Positions 24,560 to 35,354 of a DNA stretch of 64,000 nt are shown here, piece after piece; positions within the stretch are counted from its first letter, which is position 1; the number at the start of each line of letters is the position of its first letter. Where the stretch lies: positions 58,419,505 to 58,483,504 of the forward strand of contig CM069436.1 of NCBI GenBank assembly GCA_035610365.1, given 5' to 3'. The DNA comes from Aquatica leii. Taxonomy: Eukaryota; Arthropoda; Insecta; Coleoptera; Lampyridae. The position numbers and the translations under genes are program-made. The notes beneath the pieces are model-generated. The model was not told the DNA's origin. It did no database searches and was given only the letters and a program-made list of their open reading frames with translations.

Positions 24560-25700
24560 CCGATTTTGAAAAAAAAATTAGTTTAAAAAACTGCCAATGC
24601 GCGGTATTCCACCAAGTACTGGGTAATATCGCTCACGTGATTTTAATTTAAATAAAAATGTAGGTACTTTAAAAAAAATTATTACAGGCAGAAAGCAAAT
24701 TTTATAAGCAATAATTTTTTGGAAAAATTAGAAAACAAATTAAGAAGAAATTTTTATTTTCTGTTTTTCTTTCGACCTTAGTACACATATCGCACGTATA
24801 ACTAACAGCTGAATCCTAACCATTACATTCTGAATGTGTCCAATTCGAACACATTACACAACGGTACCGTCCGAATTCACTGCACACCAACTCTCTTCAT
24901 TTTCTCTTGTTGGATCTACATCATCTACTTCATAATCATCACGAAGCTCTCTCTCTCTCTCTCATCATAACTTTTAGACTCAGAATCATCAAAATGTAAG
25001 TTCCTCCAGCGCTACACCCGTATATTCTTTTTCCCACCGTGGCAACCCTTAGATACGCTCTGTTAATAACGAAAGTTTATCAAAATATGTAATCTTTTCA
25101 TGAACATTAGTTTTCAGGTAGAAGTTGCATGCGTTAATTAAAGCATTTTTAGTAGTCCAAAAAAAGTTAGGTTAAAGGGTGATGCCTGTGAGATGTGTGA
25201 GGGAAAGTGGAACTATAAAAATTCCATGTTATCTGCAATAAGTAAAATCTTCAAAAAAATGTGACTTTCTTGATATGCGGTTTTGACTGGCACCTTTGGG
25301 TTTTTTAGTACAAATGTCTGGATCACGCTTTAAAAATAGTTCTACCCAATCTTCACCGGCCATTTTCTTTTTTTGATCGAAACGGTGTTTTATTTTATTA
25401 GCTTTCTAATTCTAATGGCTTATTGTTCATCATTAAAAATTGGTTTCCTGGCCAGTTTTAGTTTTTTATTGCTGTTGAACTTTAGTTTGTCATGTAGAGT
25501 GGATTCTTAAATATTTAATGATCGACCTACTATAGCAGCTTTTAGTTCATTTTCTGTTCATTTTGAAATTTTGGTTTTCCGAACATAAGTACGGGGCAAT
25601 TTAAAATTTAAAAAGAAATACTAATACTAAATATCAGCAAAAATTTTGACACAGGGTAATACCCCGCATCGCGAAATTACCCCGACACAGGTGCGCATTA
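24560..25700 (-). pseudogene. pogo/Tigger-like DNA transposon, internally deleted
   Basis: The minus strand gives the parts of a pogo-like transposase in order. These are ENELKAAIVGRSLN and STLHDKLKFN (25560-25470), RKPIFNDEQ, then the CENP-B-type segment AGEDWVELFLKRDPDIC (25365-25320) and ASQNRIS. The end of the catalytic domain follows directly, FPSHISQASPFNLTFFGLLK (25200-25150) and NACNFYLKTN-HEKIT. An acidic linker comes next, then a C-terminal CxxC-WTHxxC-G-YTCDMC finger (24850-24790). Most of the DDE core between the helix-turn-helix and the third catalytic block is missing. Possible terminal repeats are CTGGGTAATATCGC at 24620 and, inverted, GGGGTAATTTCGCGATG at 25665-25683. Confidence 0.72.
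24944..24963. repeat. (CT)n microsatellite
   Basis: A run of nine CT dinucleotides lies inside the acidic-linker part of the pogo-like element, where the minus-strand frame would read E/R alternation. Confidence 0.9.
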
Positions 25701-25924
25701 TTCCTCCTAGGAACTTATTTATACATATATAGCAAAATAACCATGTAATATTTTTACTGAAAATTATGAACAAGAGGCACTTGAAAATTACATGAATGTC
25801 TTGAAAAACAAACAATCAGCGACCTTATCTAAACCAATACTATGAATGCAGTTATATTACAAACGTATTTCGGATGGGTAATACGATATTATGCACTGTG
25901 TTAAAATATTGATGCGCTGAATTC

Positions 25925-25955
25925 TCCTGTGCGCGAAATTCCCTCGGTCTTCCCT
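25925..25955. repeat. Second CGCGAAATT terminal-repeat-like motif
   Basis: CCTGTGCGCGAAATTCCCTC resembles GCATCGCGAAATTACCCCGA at 25667-25686 in the same orientation. It may be a remnant of another pogo-like end. Confidence 0.35.
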
Positions 25956-25959
25956 ATTG

Positions 25960-26850
25960 AAATACATTTTTTTAAATTTGCGGTTGTAATATTTGTTATC
26001 TAACTAACAACTTCATAGCTTCTTACATGTCAGTAAATATTGTTTTCACTTAATTTATGCATTGCACATTTTTCGATTGAATGTTTTTGATTTAATTAAC
26101 ATTTTTTTATTCCTTGTATACGCAAATCTTTCTGCTCAATGTATTTACACATTGTATATGCGTTTGTACAATCTCTTTCGTTATCTTTGGGCGGCGGTTT
26201 TTCTTTCCATTATGACTACATTTTTCCGACTACGTTTTCTGATTTATATGATGCTTATTTCTGTACGTGTAATTTCGTTTTTGAATACGAAAATTTGTTT
26301 TGGATACGTACAATTACGTTTTTCTAATTTTGATTTTTGGAATGCGAGAATACAATTACAATTTATTATGGACCTTTGATATTAGTCAAAAGGTCGCATT
26401 TATGAAGATTTCCGTTGTATGTGTACGTTTTATTATGGTTACGAAACGATAGTTATTCGATCCAATCCAAAGAAATTTGATTTTGTACGTGACAAATTTG
26501 AAGATTATTATAGGTTACGTTTTACGATATTCTAGTTACAGATCTATACGAATAAGGGCTCAATCACCGTGAAAATACGGAAAGTTTATATGTTTTAATT
26601 AGATTTTATTATGATGTTTATGTTTGATGTATTTTTGGGTTTCATTATTTATAAAATATTGTGGCGTCCAAATTTAAGTAATTTTTAAATTAAAATAAAA
26701 TCTGAATGTACGATAGAATTTCTTCGACCCTATACCTAATATGCATTTGGATGTGCAAATGTCACTAAGGAAGTTGTGAACATTATTGACGAACGTTTTT
26801 GTCAACTATTATCGCGGAGCGTTGTGTAAAACTAACTGTTCTCACCAAGA
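25960..26850. other. AT-rich DNA with frequent TACG words, no gene recognised
   Basis: Two overlapping open frames (26062-26379 and 26139-26327) are rich in Phe, Leu and Tyr and match nothing. The sequence has unusually many TACG and CGTAC words from 26200 to 26540. Confidence 0.45.
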
Positions 26851-26855
26851 TAACC

Positions 26856-27070
26856 GTTGTGATCAGAAGTAGAAGTGGGGTGTTGTGACCAGAAGTAGAA
26901 GTCGGCCAAGAAGTGGGCGTGGTGACCAAAGAGTGCATTATGACTGTTCGAGTGGGCGTCGTGACCATAGTGACCTTTGTGACCAAAAACTATTAGTAGT
27001 CGTTATGAACAAGGTGACCAATACGATGACAGTCAAATTGAGAAAAAGTTGGGTGGGCGTTGTGACCACA
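26856..27070. repeat. Imperfect minisatellite, GTGACCA-rich
   Basis: Degenerate units of about 18 bases or multiples share GTGACCAGAAGTAGAAGT or GTGGGCGTNGTGACCA. GTGACCA or its variants (GTGATCA, ATGAACA) occur around ten times. It is G-rich on the + strand compared with the flanks. Confidence 0.7.
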
Positions 27071-27079
27071 ATATAGGTT

Positions 27080-27810
27080 AAATTAGTGCACACACGATTT
27101 TAAATATCCTGTATACTGCTAATTTTGCGTCAACGTAGGTGTGAATTTTCTTAAACTGCATCTAACATTAGACATTTATTTATGTCAATAGCGACGATAT
27201 TACTGTTTTTATATATTATTCTTGCAAGTTATGTTGAAACAGATATTTTCAATCATTTCCTAAAAAACAAAGTCTTTTGTGAATGTTCGGAAAGCGTCCA
27301 GTGTGCATGCATGTTGCCAAAAAAGGATTTCGGTAACATTTGCAAGCATATATATTAAATGAAGTAATTCTTCTGCAGTAAGCGACATACATACATAAAT
27401 GATAAAATAAAGATATGCTTGCATTTGATGTTTTAATCATTATATTGAAAACAATCAAGTTATCTATATTCGAAAATTCTTAAATTTAATGGTCCATACT
27501 GTCTTTACTAATCTAATCTAATTTAGCTTTAAACATATCATGAAACTTTTAATATACTGCATTTTTTTAACTGTCAAATTACGCCTTGAGAGCTATAGAA
27601 AGAATATGCGGTTAATTAATATGAAACGTTTATGGGTCAAAACTAATAAAATTATTGTTATACGAGGTTTTGCAATTTAGTTCCCAGATGGATAAAATAA
27701 AAAGTAAAACAATTGACGTAATACAAAATTTATTTAATGTAACAACACATGATTTTGAAAGAAATGACTTTACAATAAGTGTAGAATATGCAGGTGCATC
27801 GTTATGGAAA
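27080..27810. other. AT-rich DNA, nothing recognised
   Basis: No supported feature; a 69-codon minus frame at 27249-27458 has no motif. Confidence 0.5.
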
Positions 27811-27814
27811 AAGA

Positions 27815-28352
27815 ATAGATCTTCATCACTTTAACGTAGAATGCACTATTAACTATTCTTGTTTTCGGTCAAAATACTTTATGGATTGAACCCTGTTTGG
27901 ACCTTGACGTTATTTGAATCTACTGCTAGCTCTGGAGTTTTATTTCCGGGTCGTATTGAAACACCCATGATTGATCATCACTGACAATGAAGTTAAGAAA
28001 CTTTAAATTATAGCAACAATTCTTAACGAAGTTTTTGCTCGATGCAACTTTTTTCGCTCATCCATAAAATTATGTGGGACAGATCTTTTTCTTTCCTAAA
28101 TTTTCATGCAAAGTTAGTCGAATTATCTCTTGATTGATTTGCTACACATCTGTCAACACTCGTAGGGCCATTCTTCGATTTGTGGTACAAGTTTTCGAAC
28201 TTTTAGAATCGAATCTGCATTTTGAGAGATCGACGGACGCCTAGGTCTAGCGTCATCTTCAACATCTTCACGTCCATTCTTGAAACGCTTAAACCATTTA
28301 TAAGTTCGTTCATCCCATGTTTGGTTTGCCATCAGAAATTGCAATAACAATG
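27815..28352 (-). pseudogene. mariner transposase, N-terminal half (second mariner)
   Basis: The minus strand reads TYKWFKRFKNGREDVEDDAR, then PRRPSISQNADSILKVRKLV. This is the mariner helix-turn-helix region (VFEWFKRFKEGREDVEDDxRPGRPSTS). After frameshifts it continues IIRLTLHENLGKKKICP, then FIVSDDQSWVFQYDPEIKLQ (27950-28005), the first catalytic block (TGDESWVFQYDPETKxQS) with the aspartate retained. Similarity fades near 27830. The second and third catalytic blocks are missing. It is a different lineage from the mariner at 10740, judging by the GREDVEDDxRPGRP signature. Confidence 0.85.
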
Positions 28353-28359
28353 TTTTTTA

Positions 28360-30440
28360 ATTATTTTTAAAATTACAAGCAACATAAAGAGTTTCATACA
28401 AAACTGAATTACTTTATTAAATAAGCGTGTGGTTTTCTATGACAGAAAAACGATTTTCTTTTTATAATGAATTTTTCACATTTTTAATTAATCAGTGACT
28501 TTAAAGTACGTCCTTGGACAGACCCATTGAAAATGTCGGTTTACAAAAAAAAACAATTTAATACGAAAAATAAAAGCTATTATTTAGAAGATATTTACTC
28601 GTAAAATTTAAATGCTAAATGGCGTTTTGAAGCTTTAAGCTTTTATTTTAAAACATAAATAATGAAAAGTAATAAATACAAAATAGTAATAAACGTTGTT
28701 GTTTCCCAAATTATTTTCATAACCGAAACAACTACGTTTTGTGAAAGACAACTCTAGAAGATACAATTCTCTTGTAATTTTAATTAGAGTATGAAATATA
28801 AACTGGCGCAGATATTCATGGCAGTGCTTTCGGTACTGTTTACTAAATTCATAGTTATTTTTAGAATATTGTGCGTTTAACTTTACTTCAAAATTAGTGT
28901 AGGTGTTAAATTAATTATCAATACTAATTAGTTTAATATGCAAATTACTTCATTGAGCGATGGCTATGCGTTTTTATGTTTTCGAATATACGGTTTTACA
29001 TAAAAACATATTTTTGTTGATTGCCAAACAGCATCAATATATTAAATAGTCTTAGAATAACAATAAACAAAATTATTTAATAAACATACGTACAAAAATA
29101 TTTCGTTTCAAAACACTGGCACCGCTTTGAAAATTATATTAAACACAATTTGTTTTTCATACAATTTGGCAATTTCTTGTTCTAATATTAACATTTGTTT
29201 TACTTGTTTATGAACGTCAAGATTTAATAAATTGCGATTCATTGAGCAACACTGAAACCATAGTGCTTATTTAGCTTTTAAATGTGTAGACAAAGAAAGA
29301 ACTTTTGAAGTATCTTGAATAAAAACGCACAAATTTATAAATATAAAGATAACATTTTTACAGTTTTGACTTATAAACTTTTATAATTGAATGAATGAAA
29401 TAAAAATAAACAATGTAATAAAGCAACAACAACGTGGGTTTTTATTTAAAAATTTAATACATTTAATTTACTAATTTTGTGTAGTAACTTGTTTAATCGT
29501 TTATATCATCTCTTATTTTATGTGAACACCCACTTTTTTAACGCAGTTTCTGGCTAAATAGTACATCGATGGATAGCCGATGTAAACAATTTTCTTATAG
29601 TAGCTAAGAACTGTGCCAAGTAAGATAAGCAAACAGAGCTTAGAACAGTCTTTTGTATCTAAAGTAAGAAATTGTTTAAAAAAACGGAAAAACTGACATC
29701 AGGTATTGGTATACAGATAAAGAAAAACCACTTTAATAAAAAATGTTTAATATTTGAAGTATACAGACTATGGCAAAACACATCATGGAGTACGAAAACT
29801 CTATGTGTTCTAAAAAGCTTAATATTACTTAAAAATAAAAAAAGATTCGTAGTAAGAAATACATTATTTGAACTGCTAAATTAAATTATGTAAAATACGT
29901 TATGAAATCAAATACGCAACCAACAAATCAGAGACGAACTACCAACAACGAAACAACCATATCTCAAAAATGAAAGAAACAAGAATAACAAAATTACCAG
30001 TTTTGGCAACAGTTTCTCTTCCGGAACTCATTTCATTTTTTAATACAATTCTTAATTATTTTATATGGTTTTATCTACGTATGTATTTCACGATTAGCTT
30101 TTCATCTTTATTTTTCTTTAAACATATACTATTGAAAATTAAATGATTTAATGTAATAATAAAAAAAATTGTTTCGATTGTTATATTATACAGGTAAAAA
30201 TAATTTTTTAAAATCAAGCTGCAGGCGTGTTTGCGCATTTACTAAAATTATTTACAAGAGTTGTTTTTGCGCAAATAAAACTCTATTTTTGTCTGAATGG
30301 TTACGCTTCAGTTTATTATTTGATTATTAAAATCGTAGAATTTTAACGAATTTAATTATAATACAATAAGCACATAAAATGAATGCATTGTGGCAGCACT
30401 GTAGTGAAGTTTCAATGATTCCATTTTTATTTGATTTTTT
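28360..30440. other. AT-rich intron upstream of dnc exon A
   Basis: No TE motif or gene is recognised. The last 40 bases form the T-rich splice acceptor tract of exon A. Confidence 0.6.
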
Positions 30441-30451
30441 TTTCTTTTCAG

Positions 30452-30553
30452 CCATGGCGAGGATCTTATAGTAACACCTTTCGCACAAATTCTTGCCAGC
30501 TTGCGAAGTGTTCGGAACAACTTTCTTTGCCTCACCAATGTGCCCACTAACAA
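30452..30553 (+). CDS. dnc: dunce / PDE4 cAMP phosphodiesterase, exon encoding start of UCR1
   Basis: This is a 102-base internal coding exon. It is preceded by a long T-rich tract ending in TTTTCAG and followed by GTAAGT. With one leading base completing the previous codon, it reads [12 protein letters not shown], then [12 protein letters not shown], then a tail ending NVPTN, with two bases (AA) left over for the next exon. [20 protein letters not shown] is the hallmark opening of upstream conserved region 1 of PDE4-family 3',5'-cAMP phosphodiesterases. UCR1 and UCR2 regulate the catalytic domain, which hydrolyses cAMP to AMP; UCR1 carries the PKA-responsive control in long isoforms. In flies this gene is dunce, required for learning and memory. 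The frame has no stops; frame 0 stops near the end. The base composition is richer in G and C than the surroundings. The preceding exon (with the serine-rich RRESFL-type region) was not found in the upstream 30 kb. Confidence 0.94.
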
Positions 30554-30559
30554 GTAAGT

Positions 30560-31320
30560 ACCACATTTAAATATGCGTTTGAAATTATAGAGCAGAAAGT
30601 TTAAGGTCAAATGTAATTAATTTAGGTACAAAGTATTTAACATTATTAAAATTTATCGTGCTGGGAGTCATGTTTAATTTATATTAATTTAATTATTTTT
30701 GCTAAAACAATTTAACATTAATCTTGTCGATAAAGCTAACATTTTTATTTTGGTTGTACTAAATCGTACTTTAACATCTACTACATGTATAAATAATTTA
30801 ATTGAGTTTGAACCTATTTAAACGCGTAAGATCAACCTTGAATTTTTAATTCTTCAATTATTTTATTATGTTTTGTCTATGTTTTAACTTGCAAAGACTT
30901 TTTAATTCTCACAACAGACTAAACATCTAATTATAAAACTTATCATCTTTTGATTAACTGCTATTAAAGTATTTCTAATTTTCACATTTTTTAAAGTCTT
31001 TTAATAGAATTTGTCAAGAAGAAAAGTTGACAATTATTACTGATTTTTATTGTTAGTGCATTGTTGCGTTTATTATATACATTTTTTTTTCTCCTAGTTA
31101 CTACGTTTGTTTTGTGAGATAGTATGTTTGAATTACTAGTCGTTAGGCGTAACTCGTCGATAAATGATTTATTTATCGCTGTAGAACGATAAATACACGA
31201 AGTAACGTGTGGTCGTAAATGCGACCGACAAATTATATGCCAACAATTAAGACACTGTGACAACGATTGGAAAGCCAGTTTAAAAAAAATAAAAAATACT
31301 TAAGTAGCACAAAAATAATG
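30560..31320. other. AT-rich intronic DNA after exon A
   Basis: Nothing recognised. The minus-strand frame at 30991-31263 has no known motif. Confidence 0.5.
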
Positions 31321-31404
31321 TAATAGCGAAGGCATCGACGACCGAAGTCTATACTAAGATAAGAACGTCTTCCGGGTTTGGACCGTGTCATTGTTGTAAC
31401 CTAA

Positions 31405-31450
31405 GTTGCCAACGTTACGCCCACTTTCGAAAGAGGTTTCATCAGGGCGT
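31405..31450 (-). ncRNA. Hammerhead-like ribozyme core in Penelope P2
   Basis: On the minus strand: CCCTGATGAAACCTC, TTTCGAAAG, TGGGCGTAACGTTGGCAACTT. The CTGATGA core (31439-31445) is intact while GAAA reads GTAA. Together with the complementary damage in P1 (18855-18900), the copies point to an ancestor with both core boxes. Confidence 0.42.
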
Positions 31451-31494
31451 GAGAGAAATCGAAGAACTCTAACACGCAACCGAAATCTAACTAA

Positions 31495-31665
31495 AAGCTT
31501 CTCAAAAGTTAGGTAACCAACTTGTGAACCAAACCAGATTCTAAACTCTGAAAAGGTAAGAAAGAAAACGATAAACTTAAAAAAGCAAACGAAAATCTAA
31601 CCAAGAACCACTACAGAGTTAGGAAATCAACTTGTGAACCAAGTCAGATTCTAAGCTTTATAGAA
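31495..31665. repeat. Tandem duplication in the 3' region of Penelope P2
   Basis: CTTGTGAACCAAACCAGATT at 31521 recurs as CTTGTGAACCAAGTCAGATT at 31631, a 110-base offset. Flanking AAATCTAAC and GTTAGG are in the same order in both units. Confidence 0.75.
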
Positions 31666-32664
31666 GTGACTTAAAAGGAAATAGTCTCGTATATAAAGAA
31701 GTATCGTCAAGGCTGCCGACTCTGATTGGCTTACGGTTGAAAGGGGGCGTGTTTTTGATAAAAGACTAATGACGGGGAACCAAAGAGGGGATAGCTCGAA
31801 ACCATGATTACGATTGAAGTTATTGGGGTGTTTGATGATTTCTATGCTCTCTCGAAATTTCCTGTTAAAAAAGAATGGAGATTTGACAATCACCAAAACG
31901 TTATCAAAATATATCTTGTGACCTGTAGTGAAATGATGTTCCGCAACCGCAGACTTAGAAATATGCCTTTTCCTTATACAACGATCATGTTCTGAAATGC
32001 GAGTAATGACGGAACAACCGGTCTCACCAATGTAGACGAAACCACATTAACAAGGAATTTGATATACACCTTAAGATTAAAGTGTAGGAAATTTGTCCTT
32101 GGGAGAAAGAAGAATTTCACAGATTTTGCCTGTCGAGTTGAAAATGGGTTTGATACCATTCTTACGATGAAGTTTTCCTATTTGATTTGTAACCTTGTGA
32201 ATGTAGGGTAAAAAAGCCAATTTCGAGTACGTGAATGTAGCCGACGATTAATAACTCTATGACTATCTTGCTTCATATACCCATTGTTTACTAAAGTTCT
32301 AGTAAGACGACAGAGTTCCAAGTCTAGATTCTCAGGTTGGCAAATAGAAAAGCACGATGAACCAAAGATTCAATAACAGAACGTTTCTGTGCAGGATGAT
32401 AATGAGACGAAGCATGAAGGTATCTATCAGTATGAATGTGTTTGCGATAAACAGAATGGCCCAGAAGTCCGTCGGGCTTACGAGTCACAAGAACGTCAAG
32501 AAATGGGAGAGAACCATTACTTTCGATTTCCATAGTAAATTTGATATCCAAGTGTTGATTGTTAAGATGATCAAGAAACTTAGACAATTCGAGATGACCA
32601 TGAGGCGAAACAATATACGTGTCGTCAACATACCTAAACCAAACTTTAGGTTTTAACACCCTCC

Positions 32665-33830
32665 TCTTTAAAGTACTAAATCGCGTTGAATATTACTATT
32701 TTTGAGAAGAGTTCTAATTATTCTGTTCAAGTGAAAATGTGTCGTGCTGATATGTAGGTATGGTTAAGGTTTTGCAGAAATCAAGTTTTTGTTTTATCTA
32801 GTCGCTTGCTCTAAAATTTGTTGATTTTATCATTTGCGTATCACAGGTTATTAAGCTATTTGACATGCCGCTTTTAAAGTTACTCAGTGCGTCAGTTATT
32901 TAAGAATTTTTATATACATTGAAGAATCAGGATGAGAGTATGCAACTTTTTTACGACAAAGGTATATGATTTGTGTTTATTATACTTGCTTGATTTATTC
33001 TATACAATTTTTTGTTTGTGATATGAAGTGGTTCTGGACTTTCATTTTATTAAAGACGATTCAAAATTGTTGCCATAAGCCACAGTCGAAGGTGTTTTTA
33101 TAATTAAGGAAACATAGCAACGCGTGGGTAACAAATTCACACGATTACTGTTGAATGTGTGACGTTTGTTTTTCTTTACAAATCCATCCTGCTTAGGCGG
33201 TATTTATGGTTAAATGTTATATTTGATCTATTATTCTTAGCATCATTTTTAAATTAATATGTTGCTATAGTTTTTATATGTTGGTCATTTTTCTTGTAAT
33301 TGGGATGATAATCAATTTGGTCTTATTATTTTTCGAAGAAAATCCAGTTTGGCAGATTGTTATGTTAAAAATTCTTTGGTATAAAATTTATTTGCAATGT
33401 GCTCACTTTTCGTTGTTGAGTAGGGATAGCATTTCAAATTTTAAAACACGAGTTTATTATTTCGGTAAAGTTTGAAGAACGCAGACATCCTCTAGCGTTG
33501 TGTACGCCCAGCAAGGCTTTCATTGTTAAGTATTTTACATACCTCTTTCTTTATATGGCGTGAGAATTTATTTCTGGTATTGTGGTTTAATTTTATTTTT
33601 CCATAGTTGTCTGTAGCGGGTGTCTATACCTCCACCCGTGTTCTTCAATTTTGTAGTTGAAAAACACATGTTATAATTGGAAAACGATAACAACACGTCA
33701 CTGAAGTTAACACTACCTACACTCTCAAGGGGTTGAATGCAATTATCATCATATTGGAGAAAACAATTGCCAAATTTAAGAAGTTAATTGGAGGGAGACT
33801 GCGCATTCGCTTATTTTCAGTGATCGTATG
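32665..33830. other. AT-rich intronic DNA, nothing recognised
   Basis: No feature supported apart from a small hairpin-like CGGGTGTCTATACCTCCACCCG at 33617-33638. Confidence 0.45.
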
Positions 33831-33834
33831 AATT

Positions 33835-34430
33835 AAAAAGGGGTTTACTTGTGATAACGCCATATGTACATTATTTGTGTTAGATTTCGATTAAGTTTGA
33901 GGTAATACTGGTACGTAACTTGCTAGTCCTCTACTTGAGGAAACCTAATTGTTAGTATTACACTTTTTGTTTTAATTCTTAGTATTTTCGTGGTCAGTCG
34001 ATTGTAAGAATGACCGTACGTACATGTTAGGTTGTTAACACAATTAATTATAAAATCGTTTTGTTGAGTCACATAATATTATACAGTGCGCTTTGATTTT
34101 CGTGCTTTTATATTTTAATATACGAATGTAAAGTCATTCTTTTTGTCTGTGATACCGACTTATGTGCTAGCGTTTGATAAAATTTGTATAAATATACTTA
34201 TGTACCTTTTCCTCCTTCTAACGTAACTTACTGTCTGTACTAAAATAAATATACTTTGTGTTACCACTTCTGTCTTGTCATTTGTTTTATTTCAGCTGCG
34301 GGTAGATTTAAACGGTGTCTTCTACCTTAATCTTTGACGCCTTTATAAATTTATTTTATAACCTAACACCACGAAGCTTACGACTCTATCGCCGGAACAA
34401 CTTAGTCGTCGTTCTCTTTTAGTTACGAGA
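33835..34430 (+). repeat. Dispersed LTR-like family, copy 4 (opposite orientation)
   Basis: Matching blocks in the + direction are: CTTGTGATAACGCCATATGTA (33850), GTCAGTCGATTGTAAG and CGTACGTACATG (33993-34028), AAAATAAATATACTTTGTGT (34241), TGTCATTTGTTTTATTTCAG (34276) and GATTTAAACGGTGTC (34305). Copies 1-3 have the same blocks on the minus strand. It lies in the dnc intron in the sense direction, so its AATAAA and its 3' splice-site-like tract are both presented to the host transcript. Confidence 0.6.
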
Positions 34431-35354
34431 AAAACCACGTAACAAGATTTGGTTACCCAAACTTAGTAATATCTCTAAGACTGCATCTTTTAGAACTTTG
34501 ACTACTTTAGAGTCGAATTCTGAATTCTAATGCTTTGTTTATTTTAAGATAAGGTATAGTTTTTATTTGTTTACGTATTGTTAAATAATACATTTTTTTA
34601 TTCTGTGAATGTAATGATTGTGATCTTATCTGCAATTGTTTTTGCGTTTTGATCTTTTGCAGTAATATTATAATTGAGGATGTTGTTGTTAAATAAAGTA
34701 TGTCTACTTTTAAACCTTTGGGGGCAATAAAAAAAAATTTTTTATTCTGAAGCAGTTGTGAAAACAGTAAAGAAACAATCTAAATTATTTTCATTGATGG
34801 TTGTAAAACTTTTAGATTACTTCTTGACATGGCTAATAGGTTCTGATAAGAATACTATTTACTTATGCAGTTTATAAACTAATAAATATAGTGACTCTAT
34901 ATTGTCACCGTCATATGAAAAATACTAAAATCCAAAAAAAGTAAATTTTACAGGAAAGGGTTCAATTTTACTGATGAATATAAAAATGCAGACTAAACTA
35001 ATTAAAAATGCAAAATTAATTTAAAACTCACAATTAAAATGTGACAGTCATGATTGCTCTTTAACATTGTCTTGATTTTGTTGTCTACAACTAAACAATG
35101 CGATCTTTTCTCGTAAAGTATAGGCAAAATAGCGATCGGTATTCTGCCTAGTAGAACCTTACCGTTTAAAATCAGCATTAAGGATCTTATATATGTGTAT
35201 AAACTATCGTACTAAATACAAATGTACGCAAGAGGTTTAGAGATACCGGATATACAACATCAAAAAGAAACGTTTACATGAAATAGAATAGGTATATGAA
35301 ATCAAATTACTTGAATACTAAAATAACAACTGCTACGTAAATTTAACCGTAAAT

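Larger units (their letters stand above)
31325..32662 (-). mobile_element. Penelope-like retroelement P2, 5'-truncated
   Basis: On the minus strand the element starts inside the RT at LKPKVWFRYVDDTYIVSPHG (YVDD at 32622-32633). It continues without a break through LSKFLDHLNNQHLDIKFTME, GSLPFLDVLVTRKPDG, VYRKHIHTDRYLHASSHYHP and AQKRSVIESLVHRAF. A GIY-YIG endonuclease piece follows at 31990-32070: GVYQIPC, CGFVYIGETGCSV, TRISEH. Then come the C-terminal tail, a 3' region with a 110-base tandem duplication, the hammerhead-like core at 31405-31450, and the end ACGTTCTTATCTTAGTATAG. The RT segment of 111 codons is open, making this the least damaged of the three copies. Everything N-terminal to the YVDD block is absent. 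Confidence 0.88.

Noticed and set aside
26062..26379. A 105-codon + strand frame, possibly a membrane protein
   Set aside because: No recognisable family and a second overlapping frame of similar length; Phe/Leu/Tyr richness fits AT-rich DNA.
30327..30610. Two minus-strand frames over 30327-30610
   Set aside because: They are antisense to the dnc exon and its splice tract; the + strand reading is a clear PDE4 match.
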